64,000 nucleotides of DNA. It comes from Plazaster borealis (taxonomy: Eukaryota > Echinodermata > Asteroidea > Forcipulatida > Labidiasteridae). This document shows positions 29,015-40,726 of this stretch, piece by piece (position 1 is the first letter of the stretch; each line of letters starts with the position of its first letter). The stretch covers positions 14,450,663-14,514,662 of the forward strand of contig CM037469.1 in assembly GCA_021014325.1 (NCBI GenBank), written 5' to 3'. A program made the position numbers and the translations under genes. The notes under the pieces are model-generated. The model did not search any database and was not told the DNA's origin. It was given only the letters and a program-made list of their open reading frames with translations.

Positions 29015-32000
29015 GTAAGGCATTTTTGTACTGCATCTATTTCGTGAAAATTATTGTGTGGATATTATTTGGCATCATTTTTCCCTATTTAATGGCAGGC
29101 TTAAACGTATTTTTCAAGCACTTATTACATGACAGTATATTTGGCCATGTTTGTCAATTTTGTTTCTAAGACTTTGAGTGAGAAAGTGGGTTTTTTTCTT
29201 CTAAGATCCGAGTGTACTGTAGATTGATTTTTTATTTAATATTTATTGACAGTGGATGTTTTGCCAGCACCGGCTTTCTTTTCTGATAAACTATATTATG
29301 TATAAAAGCCGTAATGGCACTGAACACGGGCAGTGACTGATCCCGGAACGTGTTGATTGAAAGGCAGGGGCTAACCCACTGGGCCACCTGTAAAACATTA
29401 CATGTAATGTATTTTTTACTAAAACGTTACCAGCGCTGATAAGCAGACATCCACTACTGATTTTATTATAAAATAAAACCACAAGAGGTCAAACCAGCCC
29501 CTTCCCTCTACCTCCCCCCCCCCACCCCCCCGTTTCCTTTATTGTTCATCCCTTGCTTGTTCTGCCTGCTTTCAAGTTTCTGCCTCTCTCTGTCTTTTCA
29601 TTTATTTCTACTTGGCTGCTTCTGTTATTATGCCAGTGTACTTGTTTATGTGAGTTGCATAGTGTTAGCCAGAGGGGTGTCTGGGTGTCTTTTTGACACC
29701 CTGTTTTAAATTTGGACACCCTGTTTTATCTGTCATTTACTAAAAGGTAATGTAAGTGAACAATTTGGGCACCCAGTTTTTTCATTTTCAGCAAATTTGG
29801 ACACCCTTAAACCGAATCCTGGCTAAAACCTTGGTTTGTTGTGTTGTCATTTAGCCTTCGAGAAAGACTCTGCTAGGGCCAAAACCTCAGGCCATAAACT
29901 ATTTTTTTAGCATTTATACCATAGGTCCTTTTGGTTGGTAAGCAGTTTGCAACAGCTGATTTTATTCTCTCAAATTATTTATATTAATATGTACGTGTAA
30001 TATGTTGTGGTTGTTGTTGTATTTGTTTCATGTGATTTTTTCTTAACAATTGCCAATGGAACTCAATTATCTGTATTTTTAATGCGAACACAATAAAGAA
30101 ATATATTCATATTCATAAATACTTGTAAAATCCCCACAATCTTGATACTTAAATTTAGGATAGGCCTATAAATCAAATATTTTTCGTAATTATTTTGTAG
30201 ACACCCACATTCTCTGTATCGGCAATCTGGATTCCATTCAAACATGACACTATTGCTGTAACTAGAGGATTTAGAAATAATACGTAGTTGGTTAACCTAA
30301 AGACCTTTAATCGCAGAGGAAGGAAATAACAGGAAGTGGACTCTGACTTTTGTTTATTTTGTTGCCTTCCCTCCCAGGCGGATTGTTTCATTTCTGATGA
30401 AGAGTTGAAGGCCATCAAGAATGAATTGAAACGGTACGAGAATGACGTGGTCCCAGACCTCCCACCAAAGATGGCATTCTATGAATCCAAAGGCAAGAGA
30501 GACTCGATTATCCGTCTTGAAAGAATGCTTGATCATGATGACTTCTTCAAGGTTAGTATGTCTTTAGGCTATAGGTAGGGTCATAGATTGGTTTTGTCAA
30601 CGTAATGCTGATTTATAAGCAAAATTATAAAGAAAAATACACTAAAAGTCACTTGTGAAAGTGTCAGCTGAATACGGTGTCTATTAGAAGACCACAAAAA
30701 ACTGTTGCTGTATTTTTCACATGAATATCGAACCCATCCACGTTTAGCGAGGTGACAGCGGGTACCAACCGCATCTCTGGCCGCAGCATTCGCAAACGGA
30801 CACCAATATAGAGAAATCTGAGAAACGATTCATGCATGAATCGTTTCTCAGATTCAAATGTTTTTGGGTGAAAAATGATCCAAACCATATTACTTTGAAG
30901 GGTATCCTTTCTCAAAATGGTTTATACTATCAACAGCTGCAGTGCTTTTCACCAAGTAAGTTGTTATGGTCATTAATTTTAGGAGTACTCACCAATCTAA
31001 GACCCTACCTTTAAGATGTTGTTAATTTTAAATTATTTTTTGTTATGATGCTTCTTCATTTGAAACCGCCAAAGATCCCTTTTGTGCTGACCATGTTGTG
31101 TAGATGGTTCGAATTTTAAATTTATTGATTTTAATATATATATTTTTTAATTATGGTAAATTTATTATTATTATTTTTTAGGATCTTGGTGAATCACCAG
31201 CTTTCAATGGCCTGGCAGACCTACTTCTGAATGAGGAATGCATTCCTAATAATGTCCAATATTTCTCCAAACCACCAGGCGCCAAGTGCACCCCTCCGCA
31301 CCAAGACGGGAAGTACTTCATGCATGATAGAGGTAGGTAGCACTCTCTGAGTCTCTGAAGACCGTTATTGCATCATGGGAATGTTTGCCTGGTGCCATCA
31401 TCATTAGGGAAAAGATAACAATCCTAGAGAACAGACAGGACAAACACAGAACCGATTAGATCCAAATATGTTACAAAAATACTGGATTTTGAAAATCCTA
31501 TCCTGGGGCTGTGTGGAGAGATATTAACCCTTTTCTGGACCAACATTTTGGAAGTTTTGCCTGAGCACGCTGAATTAAAACTAGGTCTTCAAAATGTATT
31601 TTACTTGGTTTTTATCTTTGGTTTTAAAAGCCCTTGATGATTTTTTGTGAATTAGATCTCAAGCCCCCCGCCCCCTTAAAAAAAACAAGAACCAAAACAA
31701 TTTTTTTTGCGTATTGGCCCTAATTCACACGTATCGGTTTGATATGCTAGCTTGTGCACGAAGAGAACCCTGCTATTGTCAGTTTTGGAATACAATGTAC
31801 TTATTTAGGATTAAAGGGTGTCTACAACATTGGCAAGAGTGAAAATATAAATGTTCACAGATTTGCACACAACTTACATGGTATAAAGATGGTCATGGTG
31901 GAAAACTTAGTTTTGCTTTAAATGCTATAGTTTTTGAGAAATGAGTAACAAAGTTAGTTTTGATCTCGTGAGTCCAAAACCAGATGTTTGAAACCAGTGA

Positions 32001-34733
32001 AAACATAATTGAGTTTTTTCACTATTTTCTTATGACTCCAATGACCAATCGGGCGCAAACTTTCACAGGTTTATCATTTCACGTAAATGTTGGGTCACAG
32101 AAAGTGTGGATACTGGTCTTTGACAATTACCTATGTTGTCCTTGTGCTTTAATACCAACGATGCGTCCTATTTTTTCTGGAATCAATTTCTCACCAGGTA
32201 TCACCTTCTGGTTGGCGTTGGACGACGCCGACGCTGAGAATGGCTGTCTGTACTACGTCCCTCAGTCCGACCGCAAGGGAGAACTAGAGCACCGTAAGAC
32301 AGATGCTCTGGGATTCAGTCAAGCTCTAGTTACCTATGAGGACTGGATGGAAGAGACCGAAGATGAAATGGCCGTCATGAAAGGTCAGTTAGTGATGTTT
32401 TCTGAGGGATCTTTGTTCTCGCATAAAGCCACAGGACACCCATCATATTTAATAATAATAATAATATGAATAAAACATAGTTCTTATATAGCGCTTTATC
32501 ACACTCGATGGGCATTTCAAACCCCTCAGTAATTTTTTCCTGCAGGTATGTGAAGCTAATTTTGAAGTATGAGACCTCTTCATTTATAGCACCATTTAAT
32601 GTTTTACAAGGTGCTGTGGCGCAATATGCCGTGGATCAGACCAGGAACACCGGGGCGAACCCCTTCTCTTAGCGATAAGTGCACTGGGTTCTTTTACGTG
32701 CATTACGTAACAACACACGGGACCTACGGCTTTATGTCCCATCCGAAGGATGCAGCAATAATGGTTTAGTGTCTTGCTTAAGGACACAAGTGTCACGACC
32801 AGGACTCGAACCCACACTCTGCTCATCAGAAACACAAGATCTTGAGTCCGGTGTTCTTATCCGCTATTTTACAATCGTTTTTTCATTGTGAGACTTTGTT
32901 CTACTTTGATAAATATATAAACAAGCAGAGAAGAAAAAATGAGCGGGCATGTAAGGGAGCGCCGCAAAAGTCGGGCATGTTCTGGGCCCAAAAGAACATT
33001 CCCTTGGGCAAACGCCCGCAATCTATTTGACACTAGAATGTTCCGCTGGACCGCTTCATTGTGCTGAAGTACACGAGTGAATACGCGCATTAGAACAAAG
33101 AGCCATTCCAAAAGCTTTACTCCACTTACTGCATCCATCCTACAATCTAGACTGTTTTAAGAGGAATATCAGTTCCTACCTTCAACTCCCCTGAGTTAAT
33201 TTCATCTTAAATATTTTCTTCTTGTAGCCCCACACCAAGAGTGGCTTTTAATAATAATAATATATCAAAGTCTTATATAGCGCACGTATCTACCAAACAA
33301 GGTACTCAAGGCGCTTAGTATATACTTTAAACATAAAGATGGGTTATTGAAGTTATGAATTATGAGACCCAATTATGTAGCACCTTATATTGTTTTTTAC
33401 AAGGTGCTATGGCGCATTCAGCAGCCACAACCAGGCACACCGGGGTGAACCCCTTCTCTTTTCGATAAGTGCACTGGGTTCTTTTACATGCGTTACACAA
33501 CACATGGGACCAACGGCTTTACGTCCCATCCGAAGGACGAAGCAATGGTTAAGTGTCTTGCTTAAGGACACAAGTGTCACGGGCTGGGGATTCGAACCCA
33601 CACTTTGCTGATCAGAAACACCAGAGTTTGAATTCGGTGCTCTTAACCGCTCGGCCGCGAAACTTCCACACTTCTTTTAGCCTTGTTTGGGGCAAACCTG
33701 CATAGAAAAAATAAACAAATAAATAAAAACCACTTACTTCTTCTGATTTCTTGTGGTATATATAGGAAGCTTACTTGGCCACCATCCTTACATGGTTCAC
33801 AGAGCCGGAGAAAACAAGTAAGTCAAAAGGCAATAGACTGTGCAAGTCTCGCTCATATCAAAAATGAGAAAAAAACTATGAAATCAAATCTTCTTTTTAA
33901 AATTTTATTTACAAAGAAAATTCTTGAAAATAAAAATACCCATAGCAAGTTGTTATAAATTATTTTTCAATTTGTGTATAATTCAAATAATTTGTTCAAA
34001 TTAACATTGAAACAAAATTAAAACTTGGCTGGAGGATGCTTATTGTTAGAAACCTAATTTGCCAATCACGCCCGAATGTGTGCGTCTATTACATAGGTTT
34101 AATGATAACATGACCTTCAGTTGGACAGCATTCTTGATTTTTTACAAGTAACCAGAAACGGAGGGTCAAGTCTTATTCTCATGTTTTCATCACTATTTTG
34201 TTGAATTGATTTTACTTTCATATTGTTTATCACTTAGAATTACATTCCCAACCTCATATATATTTGGCCACCGAATACACCAAAATTGATAGCACGGTGG
34301 GACAGTGAATAATATTTTCCTCAAAAAAGATTGAAACCTTACATAGGAGCGTGGACAGTTTAGAAATGATTGAAGCCAGATGACGAAAAAGACGCCAGAT
34401 ACAATAGTGACTTTTTAACTTACCAGAATGATACAAAACTTTTTTTCCCCACCGTCACTGCCAGCTAGTAAGCAATTTAATTTAAGTTTGACCCCTTGTT
34501 GGTTTATTTCCCAGTTACACTAACCCCTCAGATTTAAGATTTAGCCGTAGACAACTGAAAACAACCAATTTATGAGATATTTTCTCTCGATCAGATCGGA
34601 GGAAAGATGGCGTCCAGCACTTGGACTCACTTACTGGGCTAAGAGTGCAGTCAACGACAAGGACTTGCAGGCTAAGCACGCTGCGTACCACGCAAAACTC
34701 ATGAGTGAGCTTACCGATACGGGACGCATCTAG
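28886..34733 (+). CDS. Phytanoyl-CoA dioxygenase (PhyH) family protein (six exons, 276 aa)
   Basis: Join of 28886-29014, 30378-30551, 31182-31332, 32198-32383, 33766-33817 and 34595-34733; the frame closes exactly. It is a predicted Fe(II)/2-oxoglutarate-dependent hydroxylase of the double-stranded beta-helix fold. The iron motif is HQD (His141, Asp143) in PPGAKCTPPHQDGKYF, with distal His225 in HHPYMVHRAGEN and the 2-oxoglutarate-binding Arg235 ten residues later. Between them lies ITFWLALDDADAENGCLYYVP, the typical PhyH strand pair with LEHRKTDALGFSQAL. There is no signal peptide and no PTS2 is seen. The N-terminus is basic and unstructured (MSAPPKPKRQKTGKG), so a cytosolic or nuclear place is likely. 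The substrate is unknown. The ATG at 28,886 is the first; an upstream GTG is not used in animals. Introns hold MITEs and two SINEs. Confidence 0.85.
29665..29835. repeat. Dispersed repeat with GGTGTCC/GGACACC motifs, copy 1
   Basis: Contains AGCCAGAGGGGTGTCTGGGT, internal GGACACCCTG motifs and an end ...ACACCCTTAAACCGAATCCTGGCT. Reverse-orientation copies occur at 35,430-35,582 and 44,125-44,250. It is likely an old foldback DNA element, in intron 1 of the PhyH gene. Confidence 0.65.
30378..30551 (+). CDS. PhyH-family protein, exon 2
   Basis: 58 codons in phase 0, acceptor CTTCCCTCCCAG, donor GTTAGT. It holds FISDEELKAIKNEL, the usual first PhyH helix, and the following loop. Confidence 0.85.
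30573..31011 (+). repeat. MITE family D, copy 1, with 40-bp perfect palindrome
   Basis: Ends in GACCCTACCT then TTAA; the left end has the inverse AGGTAGGGTC. It starts about 20 bases after exon 2 of the PhyH gene. A second copy is at 48,326-48,755. A perfect 40-base palindrome lies at 30,815-30,854, centred on ATGCAT with arms ending AATCTGAG. Confidence 0.75.
31182..31332 (+). CDS. PhyH-family protein, exon 3 (iron-binding HxD)
   Basis: Starts phase 0 after a long T-rich acceptor and ends phase 1 at GTAGGT. It encodes PPHQDG with the first two iron ligands. Confidence 0.88.
31815..32148 (+). repeat. MITE family C, copy 1 (complete)
   Basis: Begins AGGGTGTCTACAACATTGG after TTAA (31,811-31,814) and ends near ...CTTGTGCT before TTAA (32,149-32,152). 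It lies in intron 3 of the PhyH gene, 50 bases before exon 4. Confidence 0.7.
32198..32383 (+). CDS. PhyH-family protein, exon 4
   Basis: Acceptor AATTTCTCACCAG, donor GTCAGT, phase 1 to phase 1. It encodes FWLALDDADAENGCLYYVP and GFSQALVTYEDW. Reading through the donor stays open for 26 more codons (see findings). Confidence 0.87.
32445..32862 (-). repeat. tRNA-Leu-derived SINE with (ATT)n tail, copy 2
   Basis: Reverse copy: ATAATAATA tail at the low end, TATATAGCGC in the body, then the conserved middle (CACCGGGGCGAACCCCTTCTC) and the tRNA-like head to about 32,862, partly lost. It lies in intron 4 of the PhyH gene. Confidence 0.72.
33240..33667 (-). repeat. tRNA-Leu-derived SINE with (ATT)n tail, copy 3
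   Basis: Same layout as 32,445-32,862: ATAATAATA, TATATAGCGCACG, CACCGGGGTGAACCCC, then the head with B-box complement GGATTCGAACCC (33,586-33,600), ending about GCCGCGAAAC. The two copies share orientation in the same intron. Confidence 0.75.
33766..33817 (+). CDS. PhyH-family protein, exon 5 (distal His)
   Basis: A 52-base exon between TATATATAG and GTAAGT, phases 1 to 2, encoding SLLGHHPYMVHRAGEN with the third iron ligand. It is too short for simple ORF searches. Confidence 0.82.
33832..34270 (+). mobile_element. 524-bp TIR element, 3'-truncated copy
   Basis: Starts ATAGACTGTGCAAGTCTCG and follows the full element at 53,843-54,366 with many matches (AAAATACCCATAG, GTAACC.GAAACGGA.GTCAA). 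The right end is missing. It lies in intron 5 of the PhyH gene. Confidence 0.7.
34595..34733 (+). CDS. PhyH-family protein, terminal exon 6
   Basis: Acceptor TTTTCTCTCGATCAG. It encodes ERWRPALGLTYWAKS, the last core strand with the cosubstrate Arg, then an amphipathic C-terminal helix and TAG. Confidence 0.85.
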
Positions 34734-34884
34734 AGTGTGATTGGAATAATAGGAGTGAGCCCTCTAGTGGTAAGATTATGCCAGTTGATGTTATTGAGAA
34801 CTTTAATCACGGTGTATCTGTTTTCCTGTCAAATCTCATTAACCAGTTGGAATCTTGAAGGGGGAAATGGTCTGGCTCCTGTTT

Positions 34885-35184
34885 GAGCAACAGAGAGCTG
34901 TTGATAGTATAAAACATTGTGAGAAACGACTCCCTCTGAAGTAACGTAGTTTTTGAGAAAGAGGTAATTTCTCACTAAAATAATAAAATCCTTCTTCCAA
35001 GAAGCCTTTCATTTCTGAAAGCACACAATTTGTACAACAAGGGTGTTTTTTGTTTCATCATTTTCTTGCAACTTCGATGACCAATTGAGCCCAAATTTTC
35101 ACAGGTTTGTTATTTGATGCATATGATGGGATACACCAAGTGAGAACACTGGTCTTTGACAATTACCAAACGTGTTCAGTGCCT
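34885..35184 (+). repeat. TTAA MITE family B, copy 3 (5' truncated)
   Basis: Begins within the family (AGCAACAGAGAGCTGTTG) and ends ...GTTCAGTGCCT before TTAA (35,185-35,188). It lies 150 bases past the PhyH stop codon. Confidence 0.75.
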
Positions 35185-35429
35185 TTAATGCCAGCTCAAC
35201 ACACACATATATACAAGTATACTGTTGTAACAGAAGCAGTCAAGTTGAAAGAAGTTAAAAGAGAGAGAGAGAGGCAGAATGCAGACAGAAGAAGCTTGGG
35301 ATGTACAATGAAAACAGAGACAGGAGGTGGGGGGGGGAGAGGAAAGGGTCTGGTTTGACCACAAAAGTTTGGAAACACAAGAGACGAAATCAAAGTAGAG
35401 AAGAGGGAGAACAAGTAGTTGGTGACAAG

Positions 35430-35582
35430 GTTTTAGCCAGGATTTGGTAAAAGGGTGTCCAAATTTGCTGGAAAATGAAAAACTGGTTGTCCAAATTGTT
35501 CACTTACAATGCATTTACATGTAAATGACAGATAAAACAGGGTGTCCAAAAGACACCCAGACACCCATCTGGCTAACACTAT
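35430..35582. repeat. Dispersed GGTGTCC repeat, copy 2
   Basis: Inverse of 29,665-29,835: GTTTTAGCCAGGATTTGG ... GGGTGTCCAAA ... CAGACACCCATCTGGCTAAC. Confidence 0.65.
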
Positions 35583-35936
35583 GATTGGTGAATAGACGGA
35601 CTAAAATGTCCCGCATTTTAGTCTGTCTCATTCATTCGTTGATTACTTTTTCTCCCTTTTCATTGCTTGTCATTTAGCCTTTGAGAAAGACTCTGCTAGG
35701 GTCGAAATGTCAGACCGTGATTTCGATTTAATTTATCTGAGAAGAAGCTTCAATACTTAAAGCTGATTGTAGAATTATTTAATTTTCATGTTTTTGTGCT
35801 TTCTACAAAGGACAGGTAGTACATGTTTACCCCTAACCACCCCAGGCCTGCCAAAATCAAACAGATGGTTTTGTTGGAATTTGGATGGTTTAGTCCTGTG
35901 GAGAGTACCCACTAAATCACAGTCCAGAAGCACAGG

Positions 35937-36088
35937 ACCTGTTGGAGTATGATGTGTTGTGTACTGTTCCAAAAAGTAAACTGTTGGAGTATAATGGGTT
36001 GTGTACTGTTCCAGTACATAAACTGTTGGAGTATGATGGGTTGTGTACTGTTCCAATAAGTAAACTGTTGGAGTATGATGGGTTGTGG
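35937..36088 (+). repeat. 43-bp tandem repeat, about 3.5 copies
   Basis: Unit contains CTGTTGGAGTATGATG, GGTTGTGTACTGTTCC and AGTAAA. It makes an open frame by chance because unit changes are few. Confidence 0.85.
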
Positions 36089-36166
36089 AAGCTCTTTGGT
36101 AGAACTGCTTAGGGGGTTAGGGTTTTAATGCAAACCACCTGGAATTCTTCAACTGAAAATTTATGA

Positions 36167-36330
36167 CCAAGTTTGATGGATTCAGTACTAATAGCCAAAC
36201 TAATTATGCTTAGCATGGGGCCGGACAAACCAATCTTATCAGAGTCTAAAGGTTTTGTCTGAGTTTGATGGACTCAGTACTGCTTTGCCAAACCCACTAT
36301 GCTTAGCTCGTGTGACCGTTAACAAATTAG
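36167..36330 (-). repeat. Satellite-like unit, inverse of the 53-kb array, two units
   Basis: Read on the - strand it gives ...CTTTAGACTCTGATAAGATTGGT and CATGCTAAGCAT, the core of the tandem array at 53,040-53,520. It is a dispersed, inverted relative. Confidence 0.7.
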
Positions 36331-36608
36331 AGTCCAGTCATTTGAGTTTAAACAAAATTGATTGGCTGTTAATTGCTGAATCCATCAAAATTGATTGATA
36401 GTTAGTAAAATATTACTGCAAACCAAATATATATACCATTTGTTTATCGCCAAAGTTTTACTACCCGTTTTAGACTCTTATGCAATATAACCAACTGTTT
36501 TGTTTATGTTTCCAAGATATTTTGTTTTATTTACCACCAAAGTCCTTTAAAAGGGCGCAGAAAGAGGATTTTAAAATTTGTAATAAGAGGAATATCACAG
36601 GTTTTTAA

Positions 36609-36996
36609 AGAGTCTGTATACGTTTGGTAATGACTCTGAAATTAATGGCAATAAAAACTTACTTGGTAAGAAGTACAGCAGCTTCAGATAGTATAATGCA
36701 TTTTGAGAACATTTTCACTTTAAAGTACTGCGGTTATGGAAAAAGATATCACTTTTTATTCCCAAATATTTGAATCTGAGGAGCGTTACTGACAGTAACA
36801 TTTCTCAGATTTTGTATTCCGACTGCTGATTATTCTTCCTGCGTGGACATAACCGCTCCAGATTTTCGGCAATATCTCAAAAACGCTACCACCTTTTGAA
36901 ATGAAATATTCACTGGTTAGTTTTATGGTATATATCTACAACTATATAGAATTAAAACAAACAGTGGGTTCCAATTACCAAACGTATACAATCCCT
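36609..36996 (+). repeat. TTAA MITE family A, copy 5
   Basis: Left TTAA at 36,605-36,608, right side TTAC. Standard internal hairpin at about 36,771-36,812. Confidence 0.78.
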
Positions 36997-37377
36997 TTAC
37001 ACTGTGACCTTGCTCAATAGGTTTAGTTGAATTGCCCCAGATGGTCAATGATCATTGTGTGCTTTATTTTGTTTCAATTTCAAATTTGTAAAAGACTTGG
37101 TCACTTTCCTGTCATATTAAAAGAAAAAAATGAAAAAATATAAATATTTGCCAGGACAAGCCTGTGAGAATAAATTATTGTCAAGGGGTTGATTGTAGCT
37201 TTCTTGCATGCCTGCTGGCTTGTGCTAACATCTTGAAAGTTTAGTAAGAGTGCGGCTCCAAAAAAGTGGGATTTCAACATGGATTTCATTTTAAATGGGT
37301 ATAATTGTTTTCATGGATGTTTTGATTAGGCATTAATTATTCTCAGCATTTATAATGTTTGAAACGTAGGGGGTGCT

Positions 37378-37560
37378 GTACTCCAGCACACATGGTGGTC
37401 TAGTAGTAAGACATCTACTCTAGAATGGCAAAGGTCATGGGTTTGAATCCCACCCGAGTAAAATGTTTGTGGATTTTTTTTTTCAACAGGAATCAGGAAA
37501 GTACTGAGTATACAGTGCTTTACACACACATCTGTGGGTGGGTAAAACACAAATAAATAG
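37378..37560 (+). repeat. tRNA-derived SINE, second family, copy 1
   Basis: tRNA-like head GTGGTCTAGTAGTAAGACAT...GGGTTTGAATCCCACC (B box), then the family body with AAAGTACTGAGTATACAGTG. Same order at 46,770-46,930. Confidence 0.7.
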
Positions 37561-37755
37561 CACCCACATCCAAAAAAGTTTGAGGGTGCTCTATCACCCA
37601 CAGGACGCCCGTTCGCGCCAGCCTGTGGTCAGGATTTTTTTGCTTCTGTCAAGTAAACATCAAAAAGCTTTCAAATACTTTTTGTCTCTGATTATTTTAT
37701 GTATCAAGTAATTAGTCACAAGTGAAAACAAATATATTGACAAAATAGGGAGACT

Positions 37756-37860
37756 GCCAACATAGGGCTAGAAAGCTCAGTTGGAAGAGTGCCGTCACGT
37801 TAAACGGGAGGTCGTTGGTTCAAATCCCGCTCTAGTCAATTTTTCTGTGTTCAACCCACA
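37756..37860 (+). repeat. tRNA-derived SINE, third family, copy 1
   Basis: GGCTAGAAAGCTCAGTTGG (A box) and GGTTCAAATCCCGC (B box) with a 7-bp acceptor-like stem GGCTAGA/TCTAGTC. Flanks (GGGAGACTGCCAACATAGGG before, TGTTCAACCCA after) are shared with copies at 60.05 and 60.35 kb, so it is a SINE and not a tRNA gene. Confidence 0.72.
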
Positions 37861-38432
37861 ATTATTGACTATTTTCTGATCATTTTGTAATCTATGATAT
37901 TCCCGTCCTCCTTTGGATGTATGTTTATTTGAGTAAACAAAATTTGATTATTAAGATTTTTCACCCCGTGATATACTTTTCTTGCTTGGAGTCCAATCAC
38001 ATGATTATACCAAAATAATATTTGAAGATCAGTCATGATATATGTTAATTGTGAAAAAATATCAATACTTAAAGTTATACAAAGTTAAATTTTAGCCATA
38101 GTGATCTATAATATGAATCTTTTGCTAATAAATGTTCAAAAAACAGTAAATTTTAATTTTGATATATTGAATTCGTTTTCTTAGTATCACACCAAATACT
38201 TTAAGAATTTTACTCAGATTGGAAAACTTATTGATGTGTAAAAGTATGAACATTTTGAAAAATAGTCGCCGATAGACAAATTGTTTTTATATTAAACTGC
38301 TCTGTAGGTTATTATCGTTGTACTTATGTACTTCACTTTTAAGACAGATTTTTACTTCATTAAAGGTCATTCTACATTATACTAACAATTTTGTTGTCGA
38401 TATATTTACTTCTGTTTCTGTTTGTACCTTTT

Positions 38433-38743
38433 AAAACTAACCTGTGAAAATTTCATGTCAAAACGTGGTAGTGTTTTTGAGATATTGCTGAAACTCTGGA
38501 GCGGCCGTCCACACAGGAAGAATATTCTGCAATTGGAATACACAATCTGATAAACGTTACTGTCAGGCTTCTCAGATTCAAATTTGTTGGGATTAAAAGT
38601 GATATGTTTATCCATAACTGCATTACTTCTAAGTGAAAAGTTTCTCAAAATGCATTATACTATCCAAAGCTACTGTATTTCTTACCAAGTAAGTATGTAT
38701 TGCCATTAATTTTCAAAGTAATTACCAAACGTATACAGACCCT
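38433..38743 (-). repeat. TTAA MITE family A, copy 6 (truncated)
   Basis: Ends ...GTATACAGACCCT before TTAA (38,744-38,747). The other end is lost inside the CCTGTGAAAATTTCAT part. Confidence 0.72.
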
Positions 38744-39290
38744 TTAAAGTTTAACCTCAAAGTTCGTAACCCTAACACTATCCAAAGAGCAATACTACAG
38801 TTTAAAGTAGTCTGGGAAACACGGGTATGAAGCTTTTTTCTCATCATTATCAAGCCTATGGTGTTCTAAAGACGAAAAATGTGCGTCCCGTCGTGTCATG
38901 CTGTCGCGTCGTGCCGTCGTCCGTCGCGTCGCCTGTTTTTCAATTGTTTTTCATAGTGGGTTTGGCTGCCGTCGTCCGTCGCATCGTGCCAGGTGGCAGA
39001 GGTGTACAGTTTAATTAATCCCTGCTTGCCATGTCATCTCAACAAAATCATTTTAATTATAAAAAACATATCAACTATTAATTACCTCGGCCTCCTACGT
39101 CTTAAATCAAGCAATGTTAATAGCAACGTATGATGTTATTCAATAGACTACATAGTATGGTTGGCAGGGTGGTAGGCTCGCTTTTTGTATAGTTATTCCA
39201 ACCAATCTTTTTTATAAGAAAGGGTTTCCATGGTTTCTTCTAGCTATTGTGAGAGCTTCTCTTCCATGTTAGGCCTAACAATTGATTTAA

Positions 39291-39682
39291 AGGCACTGAA
39301 CACGTTTGGAAATTGTCAAAGACCAGTGTTCTCACTTGGTGTGGGGGGGGGGGCTATCCAAAAATAACAAGCCTGTGAAAATTTGGGCTCAATTGGTCAT
39401 TGAAGTTTGGGCTCAATTGGTCAAGAAAGTTGCAAGAAAATGATGAAAGAAAAAACACCCTTGTTGTACAAATTTGTGTGCTTTCAGATAGGAATAAAAA
39501 CTTCTTGCAACAAGTTTTTATTATTTTAGTGAGAAATTACCTCTTTCTCAAAAACTACGTTACTTCAGAGGGAGTCGTTTCCTACAATGTTTTATACTAT
39601 CAACAGCTCTCCGTTGCTCGTTACCAAGTAAGTTTTTATGCTAACATTTGTTTTGAGTCATTGCCAAACGTGTATGATACCT
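39291..39682 (-). repeat. TTAA MITE family B, copy 4
   Basis: TTAA at 39,287-39,290 and 39,683-39,686. It has a small duplication (GGGCTCAATTGGTC twice) and a G run near 39,345. Confidence 0.78.
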
Positions 39683-40462
39683 TTAAACAGGTGAAATACC
39701 TAGATGATGGTTGATGTTTATTGAAACAAAATCACAAACCATAATGCTTATCAGTGATAGAAACTGAAATACTACACAGATCAAGACATTGTACACAGAG
39801 TCAATGGACTATGTACAAAACGTATGCATTATTGCACAACTGCTGAAGTTGTCACGAGGGTTTCAATGTGACCCTAACCCCCTCAGGTAAAAGAGCTTTT
39901 CTGGAGTGGTTGTTGAAGGTATGATAATGGATGACCCCAAAGATTAATATTTGTGAAAATTCATGTGCGGAATTATGAAAGAAAAAGCAAAATCTAACTA
40001 TGTAGTGCAGTACCGCCCTTTGGATTAAAGGCTAAGGGTTAATAAATGGAAGTTTTCCAGAAACTTTATGAACCGAAGAGCCAGAAGCTCTGTTCTAACT
40101 CTACCTCCATGGTCTGACCATAGAGCCCTGTCCTTTCTCTAATGGAACCACGTATATAATTTCGCGAACACCGATGTATATTTCACTCAGCGTATACGCT
40201 TTGGAACCCACCCCTTTGGTCCGTGTGTTTACAAAAAGAAAAAAGTTTTACACAAAAGTTTGTTTGAGTCAAGGTTAAACCAAGAGACGGCAACGACAAT
40301 CCGGACCCGCAAAGATTATTTGACAATGAAGAAAGTTTGCTCTGAACTATTGTGGGATTGGTTCGGTGAATTCCATTAATCAATCGAACGGAACGTATTA
40401 GCGGTTACAGTATTATTAGCGTATCGTCAAAGCTTACAGGTAATCGCATTGAATACAGTGAA

Positions 40463-40468
40463 TATAAG
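40463..40468 (+). promoter_or_regulatory. Possible TATA-like box of the ADP-ribosyl cyclase gene
   Basis: AATATAAGC about 50 bases upstream of the ATG at 40,518. The spacing would allow a very short leader. It is weak evidence on its own. Confidence 0.3.
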
Positions 40469-40517
40469 CAAGTTTGTATAGGGCCAGTTCAGTATAGGAC
40501 ACGATACCTGAATCAAG

Positions 40518-40726
40518 ATGAAGAAAGTCTATCTCCTATGTCTTCTTCTTGTTGTTACTCTACTAACTGGAGAGGGCCTTGGGTACATTCAGAGGGGGGA
40601 TCGGAAGAAGAGGGCCAGTTGCTTCCCCGAGGGTACGGGGACTACTCCAAATATTAAGGAGATCTTTCTGGGAAGATGTTGGGAGTTTCAGACCGAAACG
40701 GCGATACCAGATGCTTGTCCACCAAG
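40518..40726 (+). CDS. ARC: ADP-ribosyl cyclase, exon 1
   Basis: Signal peptide, RKKR, and the first conserved block ending ACPP; phase 2 end at donor GTTAGT (40,727). Confidence 0.9.

Noticed and set aside
33226..33252. Possible PhyH exon after CTTCTTGTAG at 33,226
   Set aside because: It gives a stop within a few codons and breaks the strand that exons 4, 5 and 6 make in perfect phase.
37765..37838. True tRNA genes at 37.77, 37.39, 46.78, 60.06, 60.36 and 61.2 kb
   Set aside because: Heads have weak or broken stems and are followed by common non-tRNA bodies in several copies, so they are SINEs.
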